17,466 nt of DNA from Clostridiales bacterium (GTDB lineage: Bacteria; Bacillota; Clostridia; Saccharofermentanales; Saccharofermentanaceae). Under the pieces are notes generated by a model. The model did not search any database and was not told where the DNA came from. It worked only from the letters and a program-made list of their open reading frames with translations. This document shows positions 7,731-14,275 of the stretch, piece by piece; the stretch's first letter is position 1, and each line of letters starts with the position of its first letter. The stretch lies in the NCBI GenBank assembly GCA_017612755.1, contig JAGAFH010000063.1, forward strand, positions 1 through 17,466, given 5' to 3'. The position numbers were made by a program, and so were the translations under genes.

Positions 7731-8282
7731 ATGAGAAAAAGAATATCAGCCGTCATTTTAGCGGCCACTCTGCTTCTTACAGGCTGTTACTCCGCATATG
7801 AGTTAAACGAAGACAGCCTTCTACCTGAAACAGAAAAGACTTCTGTCACGACCACTGTAGAAGCAACAGAAACACAAACAGGAACAGAGGCAGCAGAAAC
7901 AACACAGACCGAAGAAGCCACTGAGCCAGCAGAGACCGTGATAGATGAGAACGGTTCCTACACCACAAAAGACGACGTGGCCCTTTATATCTATACTTAC
8001 GGATGTCTTCCCGGAAACTTCATGACCAAGAACGAAGCCAGGGATCTGGGATGGGAGGGCGGTTCCCTTGAGCCTTACGCTCCCGGCATGTGCATCGGCG
8101 GGGACTACTTCGGAAACTACGAAGGTCTTCTTCCCGACGGCGACTACAGGGAATGCGACATCGACACCTTAGGAGCCGACAGCAGAGGCGCCAAGAGGCT
8201 GATCTTCACGGAAGACGGTCAGACCATCTATTACACAGACGACCACTACGCAAGTTTCACCCTTCTTTACGGTGAGGAATGA
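7731..8282 (+). CDS. Lipoprotein with barnase-type ribonuclease domain
   Basis: 183 aa. A lipoprotein signal peptide (MRKR, hydrophobic core, lipobox LTGC with C19) is followed by a Thr/Glu/Ala-rich linker (about 25-75) and a domain (76-183) that aligns throughout with barnase (microbial ribonuclease N1/Ba). Barnase catalytic residues are matched: K27 = K100, E73 = E141, R83 = R152, R87 = R156, and H102 = H172 in TDDHYASF. R59 of barnase (NREG) is replaced by Y130 (NYEG). LGW (W35), IGGD and the YTT...T frame are kept. Three extra cysteines (C92, C121, C142) are unlike barnase. It is predicted to be an RNA-cleaving enzyme tethered to the outer face of the membrane. The barstar-like gene follows at once, as expected for RNase and immunity partner. 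R59 contributes to RNA and barstar binding in barnase, so specificity could differ. Confidence 0.9.
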   Translation: MRKRISAVILAATLLLTGCYSAYELNEDSLLPETEKTSVTTTVEATETQTGTEAAETTQTEEATEPAETVIDENGSYTTKDDVALYIYTYGCLPGNFMTKNEARDLGWEGGSLEPYAPGMCIGGDYFGNYEGLLPDGDYRECDIDTLGADSRGAKRLIFTEDGQTIYYTDDHYASFTLLYGEE

Positions 8283-8290
8283 GGCATAAC

Positions 8291-8575
8291 ATGACAACGA
8301 CCATAACCATAGATCTCAGCAACGCGAAAACAAGAGAAGAACTTCACGAGACATTAAGAACAGCCCTTTCACTTCCTGATGAATACGGCATGAACTTCGA
8401 TGCACTTCACGATGTCCTGACAGATCTGAACGACGTTCATCTCCAGCTTTACGGAATAGACGGAACAGAAGAATTCTATACCGTCTTCCAGAAAGTCCTT
8501 GAAGATGCAGCCGTCAGCAACAACGGCCTGACATACGAATTTATAGACGAATTCGACTACGGCTCCGAGGAGTGA
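8291..8575 (+). CDS. Barstar-family ribonuclease inhibitor
   Basis: 94 aa from the ATG at 8291; no signal peptide, so cytoplasmic. The segment TREELHETLRTALSLPDEYG followed by MNFDALHDVLTD matches the barstar core (SDLHQTL...LPEYYGENLDALWDCLT). The barnase-contacting acidic residues D35 and D39 correspond to D37 and D41. W38 is replaced by H40 and Y29 by E31. A start at 8279 (four residues longer, ATGA overlap with the RNase stop) is possible, but its GAGG is only one base away; GAGG at 8281-8284 is well placed for 8291. Translation is closely coupled to the RNase gene. The protein should neutralise RNase that folds inside the producing cell. Confidence 0.88.
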   Translation: MTTTITIDLSNAKTREELHETLRTALSLPDEYGMNFDALHDVLTDLNDVHLQLYGIDGTEEFYTVFQKVLEDAAVSNNGLTYEFIDEFDYGSEE

Positions 8576-8597
8576 TCAGTCCTTTGACTGCTCCTCG
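8566..8597. terminator. Hairpin spanning both convergent stop codons
   Basis: CGAGGAG (8566-8572) / CTCCTCG (8591-8597), with an inner CAGTC (8577-8581) / GACTG (8586-8590) stem and CTTT loop; TGAT is bulged on one side. It lies exactly over the stop codons of the barstar gene (plus) and the DUF2130 gene (minus). There is no U-tract, so its role as a terminator is uncertain; it may protect the 3' ends or pause polymerase. Confidence 0.35.
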
Positions 8598-9835
8598 AAC
8601 ATAGCCCTTACGGATGGGGCATTCTTTGTAAGCTTCTTGATAGAAAGATCCTCTGCCTTGTCATTGGCAAGACGCAGATTGTTCTGTGAAGAAAGAAGCG
8701 CATCCTTGATCTTCTGAAGATGATCCATGCTCTTATCGATCTCATCGATAGCCTTCTGGAACTTCTCGCTGGCAAGACGGTAATTCCTGCCGAAAGCTTC
8801 CTTGAAGTTATTCATATTCTCTTCGAAGTTCTCGATATCCACCTGCTGGCTCCTGACCACCTGAAGTTCCTTCTGGTAACGCAGTGAATTGAGAGCAGCA
8901 TTGCGCAGAAGCGTGATCATGGGAATGAACATCTGGGGACGGATAACATACATCTTCTCATACTTGTAGGAGACATCCACGATGCCTGTATTGTAGTAAT
9001 CGTTATCTGCCTCAAGAAGAGATACAAGAACAGCATACTCACAGCCCTTCTCCCTCCTGTCCTTATCCAGCTCCTTAAAGAAGTCCTCATTCTTGTGCTT
9101 TGTGGCAGTAGTATCCATCTCATTTTTCATCTCGAACATGATGGATATAAACTCCACTCCGTCGGAGGAGCTTTCCTTGAAGATAAAGTCACCTTTGCTT
9201 CCGGTCCTGGCATCATTATCCTTCTCAAAATAAGCATTGGGGAAGGCAGTCATACGAAGCTTATTGAACTCATTCTGGCAGTACTGCTCAAGGCTCTCAC
9301 CTATCATCTTTGTGGACTGCTTTGCCTTAAAGTCCTTGACTCTTTCGATCTCCTCATCCTTGAACTTTATCTCCCGCTCATAGGCATCTACCAGATTCTT
9401 TTTCTCGAGTTCCATCTCGGCTTCTTTTGAATCGAGTTTTCCCTGAAGGGCAGTAAGTTCATTGACCTTGGTGGCGATCTCCAGATCCTTCTTTGAGACA
9501 GCTTCGGAAACAGCCAGTTTCTTCTCGTTCTCAAATCCGTCGATCTTGGATCTGAGCTGGGAAACTTCTACTTTATTCTCGGCAGTAAGAGCATCAAGCT
9601 TTCTCTGAAGGTCAGCGATCTCCTTATCCTTCTGAAGAAGGGCAGCCTCATTGGCTTTTTCCTGCTGCATCTTAACTACCTGAAGGTCACTCTCCTTCTT
9701 CTCTTCCAGCTCCTTAGCACGCCTTTCGAGCTCAGCATGGAACTCATGGTCCCTTACCTGGGATACTATCTGGGAATAACCCGTTTCATCTACCTGGAAT
9801 ACCTTTCCGCAACTGGGACATTTTATCTCCTGCAT
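8576..9835 (-). CDS. DUF2130 family protein (zinc-ribbon-like start, coiled coil, nuclease-like C domain)
   Basis: 419 aa. The N terminus has one CPSC pair (C6, C9), then a long charged coiled coil (about 30-175), then the conserved DUF2130 region beginning MIGESLEQYCQNEF (about 177). In that region E180, D216 (KGDFIF) and E235-x-K237 (FEMKNE) are spaced like the active site of PD-(D/E)xK nucleases. This is my inference from the pattern, not an established activity. A final helical segment (about 320-419) follows. AGGAGG stands before the ATG at 9835. Only 14 bases separate it from the DUF1653 gene upstream, so they form a two-gene operon. It ends directly against the barstar gene with no intergenic base. 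No cellular role is established for the family. Confidence 0.85.
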   Translation of the reverse strand: MQEIKCPSCGKVFQVDETGYSQIVSQVRDHEFHAELERRAKELEEKKESDLQVVKMQQEKANEAALLQKDKEIADLQRKLDALTAENKVEVSQLRSKIDGFENEKKLAVSEAVSKKDLEIATKVNELTALQGKLDSKEAEMELEKKNLVDAYEREIKFKDEEIERVKDFKAKQSTKMIGESLEQYCQNEFNKLRMTAFPNAYFEKDNDARTGSKGDFIFKESSSDGVEFISIMFEMKNEMDTTATKHKNEDFFKELDKDRREKGCEYAVLVSLLEADNDYYNTGIVDVSYKYEKMYVIRPQMFIPMITLLRNAALNSLRYQKELQVVRSQQVDIENFEENMNNFKEAFGRNYRLASEKFQKAIDEIDKSMDHLQKIKDALLSSQNNLRLANDKAEDLSIKKLTKNAPSVRAMFEEQSKD

Positions 9836-9849
9836 AACTTCCCCTCCTG

Positions 9850-10101
9850 TTATACTTCTTCAAACCTGTACTTCTGCTTGATCTGAGGATACTTCTCATG
9901 ATCCACTTCACTCATAAACATCTCGATGGGACGGGCGCACATCTTACCTTCCCCGTAAAGAGCCTTATAGACCATAAGTGTCTCTCCGGTCTCAGAGTGG
10001 TGGGCAGGTCCCACTATCTCATAAAGATACATATTTCCTTCGCTCTCAAGTTCACGCTTAAAGTGCTTTACGATAGTTCCGGGCTTAAATTCTCTGTCCA
10101 T
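9850..10101 (-). CDS. DUF1653 domain protein
   Basis: 83 aa from the ATG at 10101, which has GAGGAG seven bases upstream; a TTG at 10116 in the same frame would place the start inside that site and is rejected. The sequence [13 protein letters not shown]...[16 protein letters not shown]...[11 protein letters not shown] matches the DUF1653 family almost end to end. Members are short cytoplasmic proteins of unknown function. It is the first gene of a pair with the DUF2130 gene. A possible promoter is TTGACT-17 bases-GAAAAT near 10130-10170, but it is weak. Confidence 0.88.
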   Translation of the reverse strand: MDREFKPGTIVKHFKRELESEGNMYLYEIVGPAHHSETGETLMVYKALYGEGKMCARPIEMFMSEVDHEKYPQIKQKYRFEEV

Positions 10102-10191
10102 AACAAGGCTCCTCAAAAAAACAAGTTTTTATACTAAAATTTTCGTCTCAGAAAAACAAAAAGTCAAGCAAACAAAGTCCCATTAATAACC

Positions 10192-11028
10192 CTAGACAGG
10201 CTGTGATCCCGCCTCCTGTCCCGGGGTCACCAGATCCAGGGAATCAGATGAATAATATGTAAATCCCATACGGGCACAATAGATGGAGATCTGCTCTATC
10301 AGATCCTCATCAGTCGTGTACTCCAGAAGATAGATATCCAGCCCGTAGGAAGAAGCTGATTCAACATATTCTTTAAAATATCTTGTCTCGGAAGAAGTAT
10401 TAGTCCCGAATGTATCCTCATCCCAATTAATACAGCTGAAGACCGTCTCCTGGTTTATGGCATCAGCCACATCTGTCATATTTCCGTATCTGGTGGCATA
10501 TTCCGTCATGAAGAAGTCCCCGCCATTGATAGATACGTATGTATCCATCGACTGGAAGGACTTAAGGATGGATGCCACCCCGGAGAAGATCTCCTCCGTG
10601 GGATAGTTATAATAAACGTCCACATTATCCACGAAAAGACCGTCTACTCCCTTGGACAAAAGATCAGACGCAATATCACATATAAAAGTCTGCCATGAAG
10701 GATCTGATACATCCACCCATCTTTCATCCTCCCAGTTCTCATAAACCCCTAAAGACAGGTATTCCCAGTCCTCATAGTAATCACGGAACTCCTCAACGGA
10801 ACCCAGATTGATATAACTGAATACCCGGTGACCGGAAGACTTTAGTTCGTCGATCTCAGAAGAGGAAAAATACTGGGCGTCTATGACCACAGTAGAATAG
10901 GACATCATGTCATCCATGTCCTCTGGATCAGCCCCGAGGAAGACACCATAAGTATAGGTCTCCTTCTTACAAGAGACCATCATCAATGAAATACACAATA
11001 TGAGAAATATAGATAGAAATCTTTTCAT
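10192..11028 (-). CDS. Lipoprotein, endo-alpha-1,4-polygalactosaminidase (GH114/TM1410)-like
   Basis: 278 aa. The signal peptide ends in the lipobox MVSC (C20), so it is probably lipid-anchored outside the membrane. The mature part is a TIM-barrel of the GH114/TM1410 type: VVIDAQYFSSSEIDELKSSG, VFSYINLGSVEEF (about 89-101), WVDVSDPSWQTF, GVDGLFVDNVDVYYNYP (about 148-164) with the acidic residues expected near the barrel ends, and YVSINGGDFF. Related enzymes cut galactosaminogalactan or similar polymers; many bacterial members are uncharacterised, so the substrate is open. An AGGA site is just before the ATG. It lies downstream of the sigma factor and 73-aa genes on the same strand. Confidence 0.85.
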   Translation of the reverse strand: MKRFLSIFLILCISLMMVSCKKETYTYGVFLGADPEDMDDMMSYSTVVIDAQYFSSSEIDELKSSGHRVFSYINLGSVEEFRDYYEDWEYLSLGVYENWEDERWVDVSDPSWQTFICDIASDLLSKGVDGLFVDNVDVYYNYPTEEIFSGVASILKSFQSMDTYVSINGGDFFMTEYATRYGNMTDVADAINQETVFSCINWDEDTFGTNTSSETRYFKEYVESASSYGLDIYLLEYTTDEDLIEQISIYCARMGFTYYSSDSLDLVTPGQEAGSQPV

Positions 11029-11067
11029 TTATCCTGACCGCCTGTTAAAAGTGCTGGTTCAATTATA

Positions 11068-11099
11068 CACTTCCGGCCCCGTATATGAGACCGGAAGTG
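11068..11099. repeat. Nine-base inverted repeat between 73-aa gene and GH114-like gene
   Basis: CACTTCCGG (11068-11076) and CCGGAAGTG (11091-11099) with a 14-base spacer, 13 bases after the stop of the 73-aa gene. The minus strand continues TATAATTG rather than a U-tract, so it is either a weak terminator or an operator beside a -10-like TATAAT (11067-11062) for the lipoprotein gene. No matching -35 is seen. Confidence 0.5.
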
Positions 11100-11112
11100 A
11101 GGATAAATTGAG

Positions 11113-11334
11113 TTAACCGATGTACCTGAACTGCTTCAGGAACTCAGGGTCGCAGTCCATCTCCCGGAGCTTGTCCAGAAGCTCGTTGACGTCGATCACC
11201 GTTGACTTGTAGAGATCGGCGAAGTGATCGATCATACTGTCGAGAAATCTCAGATACTGGTAGAGATCGTCTGCGTCCCTGATCTCTACATCATTTTCCT
11301 TACAATACTTTTTAACTGCCTGTAAATAAGTCAT
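11113..11334 (-). CDS. 73-aa protein of unknown function
   Basis: Not recognised. The 73-residue product is acidic and predicted almost wholly helical (MTYLQAVKKYCKEN..., DLYQYLRFLDSMIDHFADLYKS..., NELLDKLREMD...), with no signal peptide, membrane segment or metal motif apart from two lone cysteines. It is a real gene: GGAGGTGAT, a near-perfect ribosome site, stands five bases before the ATG. It lies 78 bases downstream of the ECF-type sigma gene. That is the place where an anti-sigma factor often sits, but it has no membrane helix or zinc-binding HxxxCxxC, so such a role is not supported. Confidence 0.75.
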   Translation of the reverse strand: MTYLQAVKKYCKENDVEIRDADDLYQYLRFLDSMIDHFADLYKSTVIDVNELLDKLREMDCDPEFLKQFRYIG

Positions 11335-11412
11335 GTCAGATCACCTCCGTACTAATAAAGATGCATGCTTGTTCCAAAAAGTTCGTACTATAGGAAAAGA
11401 TTTTCCCGCGAA

Positions 11413-11994
11413 TCAGGCGGCAAGGCCGTGGTCGTTCTCTGCCAGGATCTTCCTGGCAGAGTTGAGCCTGCTCTTCACTGTTCCTTCCGGGCAGTGCATG
11501 AGCTTTGCTATCTCGCTGTAGTCGTAGCCTTCCACCACGTTGAGCCTTAAGGCTTCGTACTTCTTGGGAGGAAGGATGTTTCCTGCTATCCTTCTAAACT
11601 CCGCTTCGCTGTCGAAGTCGTTCTCGAAGTACCCGGAGTTATCTTCCGTAACCTCTTCCATCCTGTCGGATTCGATGTAGGACCCGGATATCCTGCAGCA
11701 GAGGTTGTAGGAGGTCTTCTTGAGCCAGGGGATCACCGTCCTGGGCTCTTTTATTGACCTGATATTGAGGTAGAGAGCCAGGTATGTTTCCTGCATCACT
11801 TCCTCTGTGAAGTCAGCTGAGAAGCCGAAGCTTCCGTTTGCTGACAGTGACCTGAAGATGTACTTTCTGATATTGTTCTCCACCGCGCTCCTGGTGAATT
11901 CGTAGATATCGGAAAATGCGTAGGGGTCACCCTCTTTGTGTCTTCTGAACAGTTCCTCGAATACGGCGTAACCGCCATCGTTTCTAACGGCCAT
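11413..11994 (-). CDS. RNA polymerase sigma factor, ECF (sigma-70 family) type
   Basis: 193 aa from the ATG at 11994, with AGAGAGG five bases upstream; the frame extends to 12054 but without a ribosome site. Region 2 lies at about 20-105 (FEELFRRHKEGDPYAFSDIYE..., DFTEEVMQETYLALYLNI..., PWLKKTSYNLCCR). Region 4 lies at about 140-190 (LPPKKYEALRLNVVEGYDYSEIAKLMHCPEGTVKSRLNSARKIL), a clear helix-turn-helix. It recruits RNA polymerase to a special promoter set. No membrane anti-sigma gene follows. Its promoter carries a pair of palindromes (separate entries), so control may be transcriptional. The regulon cannot be told from here. Confidence 0.92.
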   Translation of the reverse strand: MAVRNDGGYAVFEELFRRHKEGDPYAFSDIYEFTRSAVENNIRKYIFRSLSANGSFGFSADFTEEVMQETYLALYLNIRSIKEPRTVIPWLKKTSYNLCCRISGSYIESDRMEEVTEDNSGYFENDFDSEAEFRRIAGNILPPKKYEALRLNVVEGYDYSEIAKLMHCPEGTVKSRLNSARKILAENDHGLAA

Positions 11995-12035
11995 AAGAAC
12001 CTCTCTTTCTCCTAAAAAAGGACCAAAGAACCTAA

Positions 12036-12051
12036 CCTGACAAAAGTCAGG
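12036..12051 (-). promoter_or_regulatory. Small hairpin in the sigma-gene leader
   Basis: Perfect six-base stem CCTGAC / GTCAGG with a four-base A/T loop, about 40 bases before the sigma-factor start codon on the minus strand. It may affect translation or message stability; no family is recognised. Confidence 0.3.
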
Positions 12052-12084
12052 CAACTGCCAAAGATCTGTTGTTATGATGGGATA

Positions 12085-12104
12085 TTTACTCCCGGGAGAG
12101 TAAA
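12085..12104. promoter_or_regulatory. Operator-like palindrome, downstream copy
   Basis: TTTACTC (12085-12091) and GAGTAAA (12098-12104) flank a CCGGGA centre; the core CTCCCGGGAG (12089-12098) is itself a perfect palindrome. It lies in the untranslated leader of the sigma gene, about 30 bases after the predicted transcription start. It shares the CCCGGG core with a second site whose centre is about 52 bases away. Confidence 0.6.
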
Positions 12105-12131
12105 TTGCTGAAATGTGCCGTGTAGCATCAA

Positions 12132-12160
12132 ACTATACTCTTCCCGGGAGGGATAATCAA
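12132..12160 (-). promoter_or_regulatory. Sigma-gene promoter with CCCGGG palindrome in the spacer
   Basis: Minus strand: -35 TTGATT (12160-12155), 17-base spacer, -10 TATAGT (12137-12132). TCCCGGGA (12142-12149) lies within the spacer, where a bound protein would block RNA polymerase. The predicted start is near 12125, giving a leader of about 130 bases. Confidence 0.65.
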
Positions 12161-12178
12161 GACTTTTTCACCAAAAGT

Positions 12179-13759
12179 TTAGAAACCTATCCGATTAGTC
12201 CTTTTATTGGGTCTATATACATAGGAAAAGTCTTCTGCCATAAGGATATGCTCTTCAAAAGCCTTACCTTCCCTGTATATCCTGGATGCATATTCAAGGA
12301 TTGCATTCTCCACCAGATTCCTGGCGAATCTGCCGTTTCCGCTCTGTGTATCTCCTGACGCGGATACGCAGGCAGCCCTTACTGAAGACATGGCATCCTT
12401 ATCTATGGTAAAGCCCCGCTTCTTAGCTTCCAGCTTTACTATCTGCTCCATCTGCTCTACCGAATAGTCGGGGAACCGGAGACTGAAGGGGACCCTGGAA
12501 CGAAGTCCGGGGTTGATGCTGAAGAACTCCCTCATCTTATCAGGATAACCGGCGAAGATTACGATGGTCCTGTCCCTTCTGTTCTCCATCTCCTGGACGA
12601 TGGTGTTAATGGCCTCATCGCCATAGGAACCGTCCCGGTCGTCTACCAGTGAGTATGCCTCATCGATAAAGAGGATCCTGCCCTCTGCCTTCCTGAACAC
12701 ATCCTTGACCTTGCAGGCTGTCTCACCCACATATCTTCCTACAAGGTCGGAACGGCCCACCTCATATATATGAGGGTCTTCTATAAGACCCACTTCCGCC
12801 AGTATCCCTGCCAGGATCCTGGCTATCGTAGTCTTGGCTGTACCGGGATTTCCGGTGAATTCCATATTAAGAGCAATGGGGATATCAGCCTCGCCCTTCT
12901 CTTTTACCGACTTCTTAAGACGGGCAAAAGCTTCTATCTTTCCAATCTGCTCCTTGATGTCTTCAAGGCCGATAAGGTCCTGAAGCATAGACCTGAAATC
13001 AGCAGCTTCAAACACAGCTTCCGCATCCTCGCCAAAGCCCATATCCAGGTCCAGTTCCTCTATCTCATCCGGGTTGGACGGCTTCGGAAAAGGCCTGCCG
13101 AAATAACGGGAAAAGAGTATGGAAGACATGGCTTCGATGTAGGGCATACCCGTTACCAGGGCAGTCTCTTCCAGGACCCATGCCGCTTTGAGATTGGGGA
13201 AGAGAAGAGTCAGCATGACCTGAAGGTCTAATGACATCTTCCCGGGAACGGATACATATATCTTCCCGCCATCCCTGCCTGCAATAAAGCGGATGATTGC
13301 TTTTCTTTCCGACAGTATCCTGAGAGCATCCCAGTACCTGTCGCTGGCTATAAGACCGAACCTGCTGCCAAGAAGAAAAGACTCTCTTTTGGATATGTTG
13401 AGGTCCTTCTTCTCATCCGGGATAAGACAATAAATCTTCCTTCCCTTTCCTGCCAGGGTAGGCTTGACTGCAGGTCCTTCCGGATGGATATCCGCTATCT
13501 TCCTGAAGACCATGCCGATATCATTTACTGATACATCAGCCTCCGGTGTGGATAAGACTATACACCTGCCGGACCTGGCATCGAACTGCCAGCCGAGGAA
13601 CTGATCCTCCGGCAGAAGAGATGCCATACGAAGGAACAGTTCCGACGATTCCGAAACCAGTTCCATACTCTCGTTAAAGTCGAAGGACTCCTCATCCTTC
13701 CTGAAATCCAATACTGCTAAACTTGAATAGGTTATACTGTTGCTTTCTTTTACTGACAT
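12179..13759 (-). CDS. AAA+ ATPase, CbxX/CfqX (SpoVK-like) family, with unknown N-terminal region
   Basis: 526 aa. The C-terminal half (about 255-526) is a CbxX/CfqX-type AAA+ module: LIGLEDIKEQI, Walker A GNPGTAKTT (303-311, Ala in place of the usual second Gly), the pore-loop region RSDLVGRYVGET (336-347), Walker B RILFIDEAYSL (361-371), sensor 1 VIFAGYPDKM (400-409), and arginine finger region NPGLRSR (416-422). The family forms hexameric remodelling machines, as in CbbX (Rubisco activation) or SpoVK. Residues 1-250 match no domain I know; they appear globular, without a signal peptide, and end in an acidic linker (NPDEIEELDLDMGFGEDAE). There is no Rubisco gene nearby, so the client is unknown. 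GAGG stands before the ATG at 13759. A long structured leader precedes it. Confidence 0.88.
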   Translation of the reverse strand: MSVKESNSITYSSLAVLDFRKDEESFDFNESMELVSESSELFLRMASLLPEDQFLGWQFDARSGRCIVLSTPEADVSVNDIGMVFRKIADIHPEGPAVKPTLAGKGRKIYCLIPDEKKDLNISKRESFLLGSRFGLIASDRYWDALRILSERKAIIRFIAGRDGGKIYVSVPGKMSLDLQVMLTLLFPNLKAAWVLEETALVTGMPYIEAMSSILFSRYFGRPFPKPSNPDEIEELDLDMGFGEDAEAVFEAADFRSMLQDLIGLEDIKEQIGKIEAFARLKKSVKEKGEADIPIALNMEFTGNPGTAKTTIARILAGILAEVGLIEDPHIYEVGRSDLVGRYVGETACKVKDVFRKAEGRILFIDEAYSLVDDRDGSYGDEAINTIVQEMENRRDRTIVIFAGYPDKMREFFSINPGLRSRVPFSLRFPDYSVEQMEQIVKLEAKKRGFTIDKDAMSSVRAACVSASGDTQSGNGRFARNLVENAILEYASRIYREGKAFEEHILMAEDFSYVYRPNKRTNRIGF

Positions 13760-13804
13760 ATAAATACCTCGCTTTCAAAACTGAAAAACCGGACAAACAA
13801 AAAA

Positions 13805-13883
13805 CATGAAGATGAGCGTACTATTCCTTGGCCCGCTCATGTCATCGCGGACTTCCCCGGCCGGCCGTACGGCTCATCTCATG
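13805..13883 (-). terminator. Leader hairpin A: large terminator-like structure
   Basis: Arms 13805-13821 and 13867-13883 pair over 16 bases (CATGA-GATGAGC-GTAC type) with one bulged base on each side. The loop holds its own stems: CCGC/GCGG (13833-13836, 13847-13850) and GGC/GCC. On the minus strand the stem is followed by TTTTTTGTTTG, a good termination tract, only about 45 bases before the AAA+ start codon. Confidence 0.75.
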
Positions 13884-13926
13884 TGTATTAACTTGTCAAG
13901 GTTCAAGCCTGAAAGCTCGGTAAAAA

Positions 13927-14003
13927 CCGGTACTCCGGCAGAATGCCGTTTGGGCATAGTTCCCCTATGAGAACTGTCAAACGATCTTCTGCCGGAGCAC
14001 CGG
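13927..14003 (-). ncRNA. Leader hairpin B: long stem with following U-tract (novel RNA element candidate)
   Basis: Arms 13927-13943 and 13987-14003 pair over 17 positions with a single A-C mismatch. Inside, CGTTTG/CAAACG (13947-13952, 13978-13983) and AGTTC/GAACT (13958-13962, 13971-13975) continue the rod. On the minus strand the stem ends in TTTTTACC, so it could stop transcription and leave a short RNA of about 100 bases. Arms this long with compensating layout argue for selection on structure. Confidence 0.6.
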
Positions 14004-14033
14004 CTTTGTCTATTCATTATTTACATGTGCTAC

Positions 14034-14064
14034 ATATTACGCCACCAATTTAGACAAAAGTCAA
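14034..14064 (-). promoter_or_regulatory. Candidate promoter for the structured leader/AAA+ gene
   Basis: Minus strand: TTGACT (14064-14059), 19-base spacer, TAATAT (14039-14034). The hexamers are good but the spacer is two bases longer than ideal. It would start transcription near 14026, just upstream of hairpin B. Confidence 0.45.
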
Positions 14065-14218
14065 GTGCTTTCCCTCTTCACCTATAAGGAGCATAAAAAC
14101 CCCCGTAAAGTTCATGGCGCTTTATGTTTTTTCTAGTGTCCGTTTCCATTCCCAAATTTGAGAATCAAAACCCCTTTTTTTGAGAATTTTATAGATTATT
14201 CTCAGACAACAAACGAAA

Positions 14219-14241
14219 CAGCATTGTTTTTGGGAATGCTG
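14219..14241 (-). terminator. Second terminator after dnaJ
   Basis: Seven-base stem CAGCATT (14219-14225) / AATGCTG (14235-14241), followed on the minus strand by TTTCGTTTGTTG. A weaker back-up to the hairpin just upstream. Confidence 0.6.
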
Positions 14242-14249
14242 CAAATAAA

Positions 14250-14275
14250 AAATGCCCGGATGGTTCCGGGCATTT
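14250..14275 (-). terminator. Main terminator of the clpP-dnaK-dnaJ unit
   Basis: Ten-base perfect stem AAATGCCCGG / CCGGGCATTT with a six-base loop, three bases after the dnaJ stop, followed on the minus strand by TTTTTATTTG. Confidence 0.93.

Noticed and set aside
11335..11412. ECF-type promoter (GGAAC-17-AGTAC) before the 73-aa gene
   Set aside because: The -10 half would fall almost on the ribosome site, leaving no leader, and the match to an ECF -10 is poor.
13927..14003. Hairpin B as a 6S, SRP or known riboswitch RNA
   Set aside because: It lacks the SRP GGAA apical domain, the 6S central bubble layout and the conserved cores of the riboswitch classes I can recall, so it is left as unassigned.
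14071..14098. 14-codon leader-peptide-like frame (minus) before the structured leader
   Set aside because: No ribosome site and no run of regulatory codons; it also lies upstream of the likely transcription start.
14104..14136. Plus-strand hairpin GTAAAG/CTTTAT followed by T6
   Set aside because: No plus-strand gene precedes it, and the stem is short and AT-rich; probably chance.
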